NCBI GenBank assembly: GCA_023213395.1
Contig: CM041465.1
Location: forward strand, 57,357,741-57,421,740
Reading direction: 5' to 3'
Source of the DNA: Cycas panzhihuaensis
Taxonomy: Eukaryota > Cycadophyta
Length of the DNA: 64,000 bases
Position numbers and translations under genes: made by a program. Shown in pieces: positions 10,766 through 22,865 of the stretch; within the stretch, counting starts at the first letter, position 1; each line of letters begins with the position of its first letter. The notes below the pieces were generated by a model. The model saw only the letters and a program-made list of their open reading frames with translations, did not search any database and was not told where the DNA came from.

Positions 10766-13140
10766 ATGCGACGATTCTCACGTCGCTTACAAGGACTACC
10801 TCCGCTGTTGGAAGAACCCTCATATCACTCCCTTCCTACATCAGATTCTGATTCGATTATAGAAGGATCTTTTTCAGATTAGGTAGACCATGCTTATGTC
10901 TCTGATTCCCTTGAGCTTTCTACTTCCTTCTAAGGATCCACCCAAAAAAATGAAGATCTTTTGTTTGGGTGACTAACAACACCTGCAATCTCACCATCCC
11001 TCTACTTATGAAGTAGAGCCTCTATCTGCTATAGAGTTTCACCACCACCATAGTGATTCTCATGAGGACCGTCCTACGAGGTCCACTTCGTATGAGGTCC
11101 CTTCCACCTCTTACGATCAAGTGGATACCCTCCTGCCAACGTAGTAGAAGCCCTAAGTCAATGTTTCCAAGCCGCCCGTCTCCAACCACACCCTAAGTGA
11201 TTCGAGAACATCTTGCGAAGCGTTGTGCTTCCTTCTTCTACGTTTACATTGCGTTGCTTGTCCCATTTGACTTCCTTACCCATGATGAGCCTACCTCTCA
11301 CCTCATCCTCTTCTCCCCATGGTGTATGTTCCTTGGGAACCACTCAAGGTATGTTTTCTTCTCAACTCAGGTCGAGCATGCCCTTGTCTAGTCAAACGAC
11401 TAGTCCTCCTCCGGCCATCGTCTATCCACCACCTACTAGACCTAGGGGACCCTCATATCCCCCTACTTCTAGTTGCGTGAGGTCTATCCCCACACACCCT
11501 CACACCAACCTATGGACTCTTCTCTCTACGTGCCTCTCAATTATATTACTCAACTGTGGGGACACAGTAAAGGGAACTCCCTTCCTACCTATGGGGTGGA
11601 CCCTTTGCACCCTTATGGGGTTATGCCACCCATAGGCAGCCCATATGGGCAAAATCTGGTCCCTCACCCCTCCTTTCCATCATCCTGTATGGCACCTCAT
11701 ATCACACCTTTTCACAGAGGGCCAACTCCCTCCCAAGTCATTTTCCCTCAAACTCCTTTCCAATAAGGAGCATTCCCTATAGGAGGGATGGGTCCATCAT
11801 ACCCATCCGCTCATATGCATGTTTCTTCGAATGTGGGATTTGTGCCCTCTCACCAAACGGTGGGAGGACAGCATCCCCTTTCGAACCAAACCCTCCAAGG
11901 AGGATTTGGGCAACCCTACCCACCATCGTTTCCAGCTTCTATTGACCCTATAGTCTAATCAAGGGCACATCCTTTTATGGATTATCAGTCGACACCCTTA
12001 TCCATCGAGGCGTTAAGAACTAACTTACTGACTCACCCTCCTGAAGTCCCCAAATTTGATGGGACTTCATTGTAGGACCCAATGGAGCATGTCCGTAGTT
12101 TTTCTATGGAATGCATTGACTATTGGGCCTATGATCACATTCTCATGAAATGTTTTCCATGATCCCTTCAAGGTGATGCCTTCAAGTGGTTTTATCGCCT
12201 ACCTGCACATTCTATTTTTTCATTCCAGTAGCTCATGGATGAATTCGTTAATTACCTTAATGTAGCTCATCCATTCGAGAGTGGGATGAAATCCCTTTTG
12301 TCTCTTACACAAGATCACGATGAGATGAATCGTGACTTTGTGAGACATTTTTAAGACCTTCTTCATTCCACCAAGGTGACTTTGCCTAAGGAGTTGAAGA
12401 GAGACCTCTTTGTTAATGCCCTTCATCCAAAAGTCCACGTCAAAGTCCTTAAGATGGGGGCTACTGCGTGTGTCTCTGCCATAGTGAAGTGCTTGGCACT
12501 TGAGGCCATTGAGATCCAAGCTGGACTCAAGAAGCCTTTAAAGCCCTCACAACAACGTAAGGCACCTCCGCCATCTCGAGAGACCAAAACCCAACAGTCT
12601 GCTAGGTCTTCTTCTCATTCTACCGAGAAGACCCTAGATCCTCTCACTCTAGCCATACATTCGTTTGAACGTACTATGAAGGAACTCAAACTCTAAGCTC
12701 CTTCATCCCCTAGATCACATAAGCCAGTCCACTAGGCTTCCCAAGATACTCCTCCTAAGGGTGGTAATGCCCAATCTTCTCAAGCGAGGAAGCCTGATTC
12801 CTCCCTTGAAAAGAAGTGGTACTCCATCCATGGAGAATACTTCCATGAAGATTTGTAATGTTGGGCCCAGCATCCTAGGGCTGCCTCATAACATGACTCT
12901 TCCCCCCAATGGGCATCTAAGCCCAACCTAGACCAGCCTATCCATAGAGATCCCTTCCCCAAACATGGGGAACATGATCGCAACCACTAACAAAAGAACA
13001 ACCAGAACCGAGGAAGATCCCCAAACCCTCATCCTTCACAAGCTAAAGGGAAGGGTGCGAGGAATCCATCCTCTTCTTTGGGTTCCCTTGACTATCGTAC
13101 TCCTTCGCCTTCGCAATCTTGAAAAAGGGAAAGAAGGTAA
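10766..13140 (+). pseudogene. gag: gag of element 2
   Basis: It starts with MRRFSRRLQGLPPLLEEPSY, the same start as element 4. A Pro/Tyr/Gly-rich region spans about 11400-11770 with YGVDPLHPYGVMPPIG and YGQNLVPHPSF. The folded gag core runs from about 11970 to 12560 and ends KRDLFVNALHPKVHV... near 12450. The nucleocapsid knuckle near 12810-12850 is damaged (Tyr in place of the first Cys, and a stop). In-frame stops include a Trp-to-TAG change after FSD at about 10881, a change also found in element 4. Gag would package element RNA; this copy cannot. Confidence 0.85.
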
Positions 13141-14640
13141 TTCAGATGCTTAAAACTACTCCATTATATGCTCTAACCCAATCTCAAGCAGTCAAAGAGG
13201 TGAATCACACCTCTTCATCTACACCTCACCTTGACCCTCTTCTGGAAGTCCCTACACTCCTCAAGACTATTCCCGTACGTCCCAGTAGTTACGACTTTCG
13301 AAGGGCTCTTCCCCAACCCACAACGAAAGGGAAGCCTTTCTCCATCATTAAAGAGCTTCATACCATGGCCGCTAGAATGTCTATAATGGATGTCTTAAGG
13401 AGTTGCCCCGAATAATGTATGCTTCTTCTGGAAGCCTTAGGATTAGTTAATGTGTCTGTTCACCCCTTGGGTGTCACCCCAAGTCATGAACTCGTCATCT
13501 CTTTTGATCTTAAGGATCTTCCTCCTGCTAATGAAAGGGAGTACCAGTGGCACTTCCCTTTCACCACAACCATTGATACTCCTGATTGTACTTTATAGAG
13601 AATCGTTGTCGACAATGGTTCTTCTATTAATGCTATGCCCTTGTGCGTCATGCAAGAGCTTGGCATATCAGCCTTAGAGCCGGTACCATGGCAATGTCAA
13701 GGCTATGATGGTAGTGAAAAGACACCCTTGGGATCGGTGTCAATTCCTCTTACTCTTGAGGACAAGACTGTCCTCACTTATATTGTAGTACTTGACATTA
13801 ACGTCGACTATAATCTTCTATTGGGACGCCCATGGCTTGACTAGATGGGAGCCGTGTGCTCGTCCCATTAGGGACAACTTAAATTCGTCCATGAAGGGTG
13901 AATGGAGGTTGTAGCCTCCTCCTACTAAGCAACCACAACAATCTTATCAAGCAGTTCATGGCCAAGCAAAGGGTGACAAGGACCTTTTCTACCCATGCCT
14001 CTACTTACTCTATTGACATCCCTAATCCATCCCCTTTAGAAGAAGATCCTTTATCCGCTTCCTCCAATCTCACACTCTTTGCCCCTATTGGTGTTAGAAG
14101 CTACGGGTACCTTGCCATACTTAGCGACAATGAGTTCGATGGTGAGGATGAGGATTTCCCTCACCCTATCTCCCTTCTATGCACGAGTAGGGGGTACCTC
14201 CTTTGTTCTAGGTCCTGATCTGGAATCTCCATTATCGAAGAAACTAACTCTTCTCTTGTGTCACATGTCATCGCTCCTGTTGATCAGGCAATCCTTGAGT
14301 CTTCCCTTTCATTGTCACCCATAGGCAACAAAGCCAGGGAGCCCCTTGTTGTCCCTCATAGGGGACCTCTTTCTGACTCTTCTAGAGAGTCCTTTGGGTA
14401 TGTTGATCGGTGTGCCCCTGCTACTTCTATTTTCCTTCTCTCCTTGTCTTCTCAAAGTGTGGTCATCCATGGGGTGGATTACTTTGAGGATGATGAGGCT
14501 CTGCTTGAGCATTTAGCAGGCTCCGCACCCAACCAACCTTTTGGTCACCATAGGCTTGGCCATTAGAAGGTGCTAGCTATTTTGTCTTCCCTCGCTGACC
14601 TAATTCCATCTCCTATTCCACCTCTTCTCATTGACTGAGC
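13140..14640 (+). pseudogene. Aspartic protease and protease-RT linker of element 2
   Basis: The linker before the protease shows MSIMDVLRSCPE near 13378. The protease active site is VDNGSSINAMP with the catalytic Asp at 13611-13613. It is followed by IPLTLEDKTVL and DYNLLLGRPWLD near 13810-13840. Downstream, an acidic Ser-rich linker (ILSDNEFDGEDEDFPHP near 14120-14165) and a segment with VIHGVDYFEDDEALLEHLA near 14465 join it to RT. These blocks recur in elements 1 and 4, so they belong to the polyprotein. Stops and at least one frame change break it. Confidence 0.8.
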
Positions 14641-15590
14641 CCCCCTTCACTTCGAGGAGGGGAATGCCATGTGCATGGGGGCAACCCAGGACATAGTTAT
14701 CACCCTAGGCAAAGTCATTAAGGTGGGAATAGAATGCTCTCTTAACGAACTGAAGGAGTACACCCTTCTATTCCAGGAGTTTCAAGACGTTTTCACATGG
14801 GACTATCCGATATGAAGGGGATCGATCCTTTAATCGTTACCCACAACCTCACTACTATCCTGGGTGCTCGCCCTGTGCGTTAAAAGCAGCACCCTCTTCA
14901 CCCCAAGCTTTCAGTTGCTTTCAAGATAGAGGTTGAGAAACTCATGAATGCAGGGCTAATTACTTCCATCAACTACTCCAAGTGGGGGTCCAATATTGTC
15001 CCTGTTGCCAAAAAGAACATGACAATTTAGATATGTATTGATTTCTGAGACATCAACAATGCATGTCCCAAGGACAATTTCCCACTTCCCTTCATCGATC
15101 AGATCATTGATTGAACTGTCGGTTTTGAATTCATGTCCTTAATGGATGGTTTCTCCAGCTACAACCAAATTCAGATTTCTCCTAAAGACCATCGTAAGAT
15201 GACTTTCACTACCCGGTGGGGTACCTTCACCTATAAGGTGATGCCCTTCAGATTAAAGAATGCAGGCGCCACTTATCAGAGGGCAATGCAGTTCATTTTT
15301 TATGACCTTATCAATAAATCTTTAGAGGTCTTCATGAATGATATGATGGGTCTCTCATGCATTAGAGCCCATCTTCCTTCCGATTTACGGGCCATCTTCA
15401 TGTGATACCACAAATACCATGTGAGCCTTAACCCTTTTAAATGTGTGTTTGCCATAATAGCTGGCAAACTCCTTGGTTTTCTTGCGTCAAAACAAGGGAT
15501 CCAAATTGACCCCGATAAAGTCAAGGCCATCCTTGACATGCTGCCTCCTAAAACCTGATGGCAGATTACCTCATTCTTAGGTAGGCTTGG
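14640..15590 (+). pseudogene. Reverse transcriptase of element 2
   Basis: RT copies element RNA into DNA. Visible blocks are the pre-RT NAMCMGATQD-like segment near 14665, the finger block with NIVPVAKKN near 14992, SLMDGFSSYNQIQISPKDH near 15136, and the primer-grip side KAILDM near 15525. The catalytic box at about 15331-15345 reads FMND where elements 1, 3 and 4 read FMDD. The second-last Asp is replaced by Asn (GAT to AAT), which should abolish polymerase activity. Several TGA and TAG stops add to the damage. Confidence 0.9.
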
Positions 15591-16116
15591 ATTCCTTAAG
15601 CATTTCTTGGCAAATTTTTCTATAAACACCAAACCTCTTACTAACCTATTAAAGAAGGGAGCCTCGTTCATTTGGTTTTCAAAGGCCCAACAAGCCTTCG
15701 AAGAACTCAAGGAAGCCCTCACTTTTGCCCCAACGTTGGTGCCCCCTCTCTTTGACAGGTCATTCGTTCTTTATACCTTAACAGTCGATGAGTCCTTAGG
15801 CGACATGTTAGCCCAGGAGGATGATTCAGGAACTGAGAGGGTCATTTATTTCATAAGTCACACTCTCGTGGTTGTTGAACTTAACTATTCCCCCGCCGAG
15901 AAGGAGTGTCTCTCTTTAGTACATGCAACCAAGAAGTTCATGCATTACTTGCTTGAGAATACTACTCAGGTGATCGTCCAATCTGATCCCCTACGATATT
16001 TACTCACCCGACCTGACTTGATAGGTAGGATTGGCAAATGGTCTATCCTCCTTCAGGAATTTGACCTCCAAATCGTTAATAAGAAGTCAAAGAAGGGGAT
16101 GGTGGTGGCTGAGTAA
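15590..16116 (+). pseudogene. RT-linked RNase H of element 2
   Basis: One open stretch of 169 codons. It begins with the RT-RNase H connection (KPLTNLLKKGASF near 15632) and continues into a gypsy RNase H: LYTLTVDESLGDMLAQ near 15770, ERVIYFISHTL, EKECLSLVHATKKF near 15900, and VQSDPLRYLL near 15975. This is the domain that degrades the RNA template during cDNA synthesis. It is separate from the archaeal-type RNase H that elements 3 and 4 carry near their 3' LTR. Confidence 0.9.
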
Positions 16117-16299
16117 CTCGCTAACACCCTTATCCTAAATTCTTTCGACGTTCTTGTTGACGATTCTCTCCCTGACGAGCCTATCCTAGCCATTTAGGAC
16201 TCCCCTCCTCATCTGCTCGCTGATAGTGAGTGGTATGGAGATATTATATAATACCTCGCCCAATAGCAGTATTGCCCTGAAGCTAGCAATAAAGTTAGG

Positions 16300-17462
16300 T
16301 CTTGTATTTAGGCTACTGCCATGCAGTACTTCCTTATAGGCAAAGTATTATACAAAAGATCCTTTGATGGGATCCTTCTTCACTACGTCAACCCTGACAA
16401 AGCGAACCAAATACTCCATGAATGTCACAACGGCATTTATAGGGGCCACTTTAGGGGCCAATCCATGGCCTAAATGATCCTCCGTATGGGGTATTACTGG
16501 ACGTCCCTCTTTAAGGATGCCCATGCCTATGCCCTGAGATGTCAGCGATGCCAGGAGCATGCTAATATCACTCATTTGCCTTCCGAGACTCTCCATCCCA
16601 TCATATCTCCATGGACCTTCTCCTAATGGGGGTTGGACCTTATTGGAGCCATATCCCCATCCTCTTCATCATCTTGACTACTACGGAGTACTTTACTAAA
16701 TGGGAGGAAGTAATTCCTTTGACCACTACTCCTGGTAAGATGATAACCATCTTCGTCTACCAGCATATGATCTGTTGTTTTGGAGTTCCTAATGTCTTAA
16801 TCATGGACAATGGGACTTCCTTTTGTAATAAAGAGATGGACGAGCTCTATGAGAAATTCAACATTTCTTATAAAACTTCCTCTCCTTATTACCCTTAGGC
16901 CAATGGCCAAGTCAAATCATTCAACAAAATCCTTATAAATATTCTAAAGAAAATTGTAGCCCAATCTCAAAGAGATTGGCATCTCCAGCTCCCTTACGCT
17001 CTATGGGCATATCGTACGTTTATTCGTATGAATATAGGAAGGACCTATTTTCCCCTAGTCTATGGAACAGAGGCAGTTCTCCCATTGGAAGTGGAGATTC
17101 CTTCCTTACGGATCTCTCTCAGAGGTTTTGCCGATGAGGAGTCTATCCGCCAGGCTCGCTTTTTAGACTTTGAGGCCTTAGATGAGAAGTGTTTGATTGC
17201 CTACTAAGTGAACCTTGCTTCTAAGGCTAGAGTATGAAGGACATATGACAAACATCTTCATTCCTACCCTTTGCATCCTAGGGACCACGTCCTCAAACTG
17301 GAGTATCTCCATGACTGCCTAACTAAATTCAGGCCCAAATAGGTTGGCCCCTTCGTCGTTCTTGAGAACCTTGGTAATGACACATACAGGATAGCCACCC
17401 TAGAAGGTCTCGAATTCGAGAAGGCCATCAATGGGAAATTCTTAAACAAATTTTACATGTGA
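16300..17462 (+). pseudogene. Integrase of element 2
   Basis: Integrase inserts cDNA into the host genome. The zinc-binding part is visible (HECHNGIYRGHF near 16420 and CQRCQ near 16543). The first Asp of the core is in GLDLIGA-like sequence near 16632, and the second in IMDNGTSF near 16802. The third catalytic residue, expected as Glu after NGQV near 16905, is Lys (NGQVKSF). The C-terminal part ends EKAINGKFLNKFYM at the stop 17460-17462. A Lys at the catalytic Glu would make it inactive, independent of the stops. Confidence 0.9.
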
Positions 17463-18227
17463 CTATTTCACTCCTCTCCTTATGCTCCAAAATGAGCCTA
17501 AACTACCACCTTAGGAGTGTGTCCATTTCCCCTAGCCACAGGTGGAATGGTGGCTTAGGGTAGTCCCCTTACTTCTCTTGGGTTCCTCCCACGGAACTCC
17601 TTGTCCCCCTTTCCCTAGGAGCCCTGTCCTCCTAGTTGGGTGTGTTGTCCCTATCGCCCCTGAGCTTGGATACACTCCCCAAGTAGGATATTATGTTAGA
17701 GTATCGCCACTCCCTTTCTCGTTAGCGCTTCCTTTGCATATTCCACTATGTTCCTATGTAGATATGTATGCCTCCTCATTTCCTAGCCCCACATATATCT
17801 ATCGTTGATACTCATGGTGATTGTGTGTGTGCCCTCTAGGAATGTGACCGTGCACGAAAGGAAGTATGTGCAACTCGAACAAACCTCAAACGCAAACCAT
17901 GTCATAATTGACTCAAAACATCATGATCTATAGATCCTTGTGCATCCACACACCCTCACACATATACATATAAACATACATATAAAAGTAAATGCAATAT
18001 CATCCATCATCATATGTCATCACATATATCAATATATATCAAATGGGATACCAATGGTCCCGTTTATACACATAAAATCGTAATATGTCATATCATACAA
18101 ATGATATGGTACATCATTCGCGGGAAGCCAAAATCCTTACTAGGAGGAAGTACAATCATGTGGTAATATATGGTGACTCCCTAGAGGTTTGGTGCTTTTC
18201 CAAAATAAAATTGGTATCTCCTACTCT
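17463..18227 (+). other. Spacer between integrase and the antisense gene, element 2
   Basis: About 765 bp without a convincing reading frame. It is conserved in position and sequence with 31980-32801 (element 3) and 47897-48616 (element 4), read in the opposite orientation. It includes AT-rich tracts near 17950-18100. It probably holds the 3' untranslated and termination signals of both the pol transcript and the antisense gene; that is inference. Confidence 0.6.
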
Positions 18228-19426
18228 CTAATGCTCTCCTGCTCCTGGGGTATCATCTCCTAGTCTATGTGATCACTCTCTTGGGGACCACATGCCTCCC
18301 AAACTCTTCCTGTGCCTCTGAGAGCTCCCTGCCTCGCTTCCCTCATCTCGAGGCCTCCCCAGGGTTATCGCAACTGTATGAGTATGAGTCCTGCTTCGCG
18401 ATGACCTCAATGTCATCTGGTCTACCACCTGATCATATCGAGCCTAGATATGATCCCTCTCCCTCTATATCCTCTTGAGCATCTCTTCCATCCCTTGGAG
18501 TCACTCCTCTAGCACTGCTACCCTGATGCGACTCTCTGCATCACCACATACTCCTTCTTGAGCCTCCAATGCCTAGACCTAGCCTCGTAGAGCATCCATC
18601 TCTGCTTCAGTCCCATCTAGCTCACCTTGTAGCCATCCCACTCGTGCCTCGTGCTCCTAGGACTCTATTACCCACACGTCTCTAGCCTTGACCAATGGGG
18701 CGAATGCTACCATGTGGGCCTCTGCCGACCGTGGCTCCTCTCTTGCCTAGATGGGAGGTTTCTCCTCCGCGTAGGCCTGGGGGAACATCTCCTAGACTAG
18801 TACCTTGACTAATCTCCCAATATCTGCTGCTCCTACAAAATCCAACATGCCATGTATTAGTGCATATATCCACATGTATATACCAAACAAACTAAACAAA
18901 ATAAAATAATTAGATATCTAGTGATCGAAAGACGATAGGAAAATGTAGCATCTCACCTGTTGGGACTGTTGGCTCCCCGACTCAGATGATCACCTCCTCC
19001 TCGAGTCCTCCCCCCACCGCTGGTACCTCCTCCTCCTCTAGTACCACCTCACTAATAGCCTGTCCTGGCGGGGCACCTTCAACTTTCTCTATCGGTGCTG
19101 TCACTGCCCTAGCTCTCCCCACTATCCTCAACCTCTGGACTGGCGTCTGAGGTGCTCTACCTCTCTCTGTAGTCCTTGAAGGACCCACCTCTCCTCTTGT
19201 AGCTCCTGTTGGTCCTGCCTCTCCTACTTCGGTCTCTGATAGACTTGACTCTCCACCTGCTGCTCTCAAAGGGTCAGCCCTATCACTTATGTCACCTCCA
19301 TCATCATTATCTCCATCGCCAGGGGTACCTCCTGCTCCTCTTGCCTCATCATCACTATCCCATCTCACCCCTCTATATGGATCCATTGTATAGTCTGCCA
19401 TGGTGAGGAGGTCTAGTGATGTCTTT
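18228..19426 (-). pseudogene. Antisense gene of element 2, 3' part (acidic linker, intron, coiled coil)
   Basis: It lies opposite to the element's other genes. The first piece reads DYTMDPYRGVRWDSDDEA near 19395 and continues into a Gly/Asp/Glu/Pro-rich linker. The intron is 18833-18956. The second piece (18832 down to the TAG at 18228-18230) is rich in Glu, Arg, Ala and Leu with heptad-like spacing, suggesting a coiled coil, and ends GDDTPGAGEH. The upstream PMD-like half seen in elements 3 and 4 is missing here because of the deletion at about 19427. A few Gln-to-stop changes are present. Function is unknown; I base the gene call on conservation of frame and intron in three copies. Confidence 0.75.
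18833..18956 (-). other. Intron of the antisense gene, element 2 (124 bp)
   Basis: Donor ACAG|GTGAGATG and acceptor TTTTGTAG|GAGCAG on the minus strand. Removing it joins the two reading frames in phase 1. The same intron is at 31291-31417 and 47179-47292. Confidence 0.75.
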
Positions 19427-19427
19427 G

Positions 19428-21437
19428 TAGTACCACGAAGTTTGCCGTGGGGTGAATGTCACAAATCATTTTTTAATCTGCCGTGGAAAATTTCACTTTT
19501 TTCGTGAAATTGCCATGCGACTTAGTCATCCCTCGAGTCCTAGCCTAACCCTAATCATCTAATTAAGCTAGGGTTAGGTATAAAACCCAAAAGGACTTCA
19601 TTTTCTATCTCTTCTTCCATCTATTCTCCTCTCTTCTCCTACTTTCACAGCCAATTTTTTGCAGGAATGCCCTGCAACATCTGAGATACATATGTCCCAA
19701 CCTGAGATCTACCCTCTCCAGCTCAGATCTGCAGTAGTAGGCTCAAGAACAAGCTTCTCCAAGCAAGGATATGCTCCAAGTCTCACCTCTGCACGTAATC
19801 ATCAAGTTTCACCAAGCTTCTCCTTAGGTTTCATAGTTCTTGTAGGCAAGCCTCATAGATCTGGCTTTTTCTGCCATTTTCTCAAGCAGACCTGCAATTA
19901 ATCTAGCCACAGCAGGTACCGACATATGTTTGTTTCATTTTGTTCCTTTTAGTTTCCCTAAAAGAGATTGGATTACTTTGTATATCTTTCATTTTATAAT
20001 TTTCCATCACATATAGTAGGCATCCCCTTCATTCTTCCCTTTCTATCCATATTACCTTCCTGCTTTCTCTTGGTTTCTCCAAGGAGGCTATGAGGAGAGG
20101 TCCTTAAAGAGTGAGAGAAAGGAGCTAATGTAGGTTTTGCACCCAACTAGGCCTACTCCTCAAGGGCAACCCCCTTCTCCTCTTTTCCTCTCCCTCTATT
20201 GTGCCTTTCTTGGGCTACTAGGGAGCTCTCGGAAGAAGGCCATCACTGGTATCAGCGTACATAGCCCTTTACTGCGCTGGTTCTAGGCTTGAGCACCTCA
20301 CTTGGGCAGACTTTCCATCCCTTAGTTGTGTCACATATCAACTTTGGGTTTTGGCTTGGTCAAAAGTTGCAAATGTTGCACATTGCAACATTTACAACAT
20401 CAGCAGTATTTACAAACCTTGAGCTACTTATTTCGCCCATTGTTAGCTACTACTTAGGCTATCCCGATTTATTGTTCATGCACTTAGGGATAACATGGAG
20501 GTGTGTACATCGGAGGGTTAGCCATTCCAAGGCTAACCATTCACGTCCTTTATCTTGTCTTGCTTGTATTAAAGAGATTGGAAGTTGTTTTCCTAGTTAG
20601 AGAATTACTTTGATTAAAGTGCTTTGCATGTAACATTTGCATGAGATAGGAACTATACCCCCCCCCCCCCCCTCTTTCTGCTTGATTGCATACAGTCCCT
20701 TTAGGTTTGGCATCTTTAGCATGCATGTTTATGCTTAATTGGTTCACCTCCTTCATTCTATTTTCTCCCATTTAAAGTGAAAATAGAGTGAGGACTTACA
20801 TTTGAGAGTAGACAAGAGTATTTTTGTTGCTTCTATACAAGTCCTTTATCTCTTGTTTACACATATAGCTAGTTAGATACCATTTCACCACCACACATTC
20901 AAGGTTACCCCCCTTCACACGTAGGATGGTGAAAGCTTCTTCTACCATCGTCCTTTGTTCCCCTAAACTCACTTTAGGTAGGTTAGTCCAAGGAGGATTT
21001 ATCCTCTAGCACATCCTCCTCTAATCCCATTACACCCACATTAACTAAACAACCTTGATATCTTCTCCTTTGGGTTGATCCCGTGTGCTAGGTGGTTATC
21101 CAACACCACCCATGCAAGCGTGTACCTCTCATGTCACTCGCCCACATATATTCCATTCGCATCTCTTCATCTCCCTCGAGGATCTATCCCTTCGTTAGGT
21201 CTTCCCCTTCCCTTTCGGCCATCCAAAGACGAGAAGACCTATATCTTGAGGTTACTAAGAAAACTGAGGATATCCCTCACTTGTGCTACCTCTAAAACTG
21301 AAAATAAGTTACTTAGAGGGGAGTTGTGCTCCATTCATGGGTCTCGAATCTGTGCTCTGACGCACGAATGCTAGAGCCTTCCGTTGACCAACCTAATCCT
21401 AACCAGGTGTAGTTACCATCCCATAGACACGATTCTA
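19428..21437 (+). repeat. Truncated 3' LTR of element 2
   Basis: It matches the 5' LTR from its palindrome region (about 8070) to the end, finishing CACGATTCTA at 21437. It keeps the TATA box at 19579-19585. Relative to the 5' LTR it also lacks about 490 bp near 20635, where sequence jumps from the CATTT of the 9260 region to GCATGAGATAGG. A C-run lies at about 20659-20673. The LTR start and the polypurine tract are gone. Confidence 0.85.
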
Positions 21438-22210
21438 GGGAGCTATGGGTACTTTGCCATACTAAACTCAATGAGCTTGATGGTGAGGATGAGGACCTCC
21501 CTCATCCCATGTCCCTCTTAGACATGAGTAGGGGATGCTCCTTTCATTTCACATCTTGACCTAAAACCTCTTCCGTTGAGGAGCTTAGTCCTCCTCTTGA
21601 GTCGCATGTGCCTCATTGCTCTCCCCGAGCGAGATGGTAAGGGAACCTTTTGTTACTTATCACAGGAGGTCGCCCTCTGACTCTTTTGAAGAGTCTCTTG
21701 ACTATGCTGAGTGGTGGGTCGACCGCTATTTTCCCACCACTCCTCCTAATCCTCACTCCCCATCTTCTCTAAGTGTAACTATCCATGGGATAGATTACTT
21801 TGAGAATGGCAAGGCTGTACTAGAGCATCTATCAGGCTACATACCCAATCTCCCCCCTGGTCACTATAAACTTAGTTGCTAAAAGATTTTAGCTATTGGG
21901 TCACCCTTAGCTGACCCAAATCTGCCTTTTTCTTCTTTGTCCCTTCCTATTGACCAAGACCCCTTCACTTCGAGGAAGGGAATACTATGTGCATGGGGGA
22001 AACCAAGGACATTGTCCTTGCTCCTGGTAAGGTCATCAAGGTGGGAGAGGAATGTTCCCCTAAAGAAATAAAGAAATATACCATTCGTTTTCAGGAGTTC
22101 TGTGACATCTTCACATGGGATTACTCTGACATGAAGGGAATAGATCCTTCTATTATCACCCACATTGTAGGCACTTGCCCTGTGTAGCAAAAATAACACC
22201 CTTTTCATTG
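21438..22210 (+). pseudogene. Protease-RT linker of element 1 (resumes after element 2)
   Basis: Element 1 coding sequence resumes with the YGYFAIL-like block and LDGEDEDLPHP-like acidic segment near 21470-21510, and VTIHGIDYFENGKAVLEHL near 21775. Then comes the MCMGETKDIVLAPGKVIKVG segment at 21987 that leads into RT. The same order occurs in elements 2 and 4. The role of this linker is unknown; it may act as a tether between protease and RT. Confidence 0.75.
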
Positions 22211-22865
22211 TAAACTTTCAGCTATTATGAAGATGGAAGTCGAGAAACTCCTAGATGTGGGGTCAATCGCCTCCATCGACTACCCCAACTGGGTCTCGAA
22301 CATCGTTCCTTTTGCTAGAAAGAACGGAATGATTCAGATATGTGTTAATTTTTATAGCATTAACAATGCATGTCCTAAAGACAACTTTTCTCTACCCTTC
22401 ATCAATCAAATCGTTAATCGAACCATTGCATTTGAAATCATATCCTTGATGGACAACTTCTCTGGGTATAACCAAATCCAGATCTCTCCTGAAGACCATC
22501 ACAAAACAGCCTTCACCACTCCTTGGGGCACCTTCGCTTACAAAGCAATGCCCTTTGGACTCAAGAATGTAGGCACCACTTGCCAGAGGGAGATGTAATT
22601 TGTATTCCATGACCTCATAAACAAAACCCTTGAGGTTTTCATGGATGATATGATGGGTTTTTTTGCGCATAAGGGCCGACCATCCTAGCAAGTTGTAATC
22701 CATCTTTACCAAATGTCGTAAATACCACATGAGCTTAAACCCTCTTAAATGTGTGTTTGCTGTGACAGCTGGCAAACTTGGTTTCCTTATTTCGAAATAA
22801 GGAATCCAGATTGATCCTTTCAAATTTAAGGCCATCCTTGACATGCCTCCCACCAAGACTCAATG
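22211..22865 (+). pseudogene. Reverse transcriptase of element 1
   Basis: An open stretch from 22227 shows MKMEVEKLLDVG, NIVPFARKNGM, NACPKDNFSLPF near 22365, SLMDNFSGYNQIQISPEDHH near 22445 and the TPWGTFAYKAMPFGLKN block near 22520. The catalytic box FMDD is intact at about 22640. After it the frame shifts and stops accumulate. Within its first 120 codons this is the cleanest RT in the plus-strand family members. Confidence 0.9.

Larger units (their letters stand above)
7490..21437 (+). mobile_element. Element 2: Tat/Ogre-like Ty3/gypsy nested in element 1
   Basis: It has a 5' LTR (7490-10603), primer site, gag, protease, RT, RNase H, integrase, an antisense gene remnant, and a truncated 3' LTR. 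Flanking five bases are AGGAG (7485-7489) and GGGAG (21438-21442), a TSD with one difference, and element 1 coding sequence continues exactly across it. A deletion has removed the upstream half of the antisense gene, the aRNH, the polypurine tract and the first part of the 3' LTR. RT and integrase each lack a catalytic acid, so the copy is dead. Confidence 0.9.
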
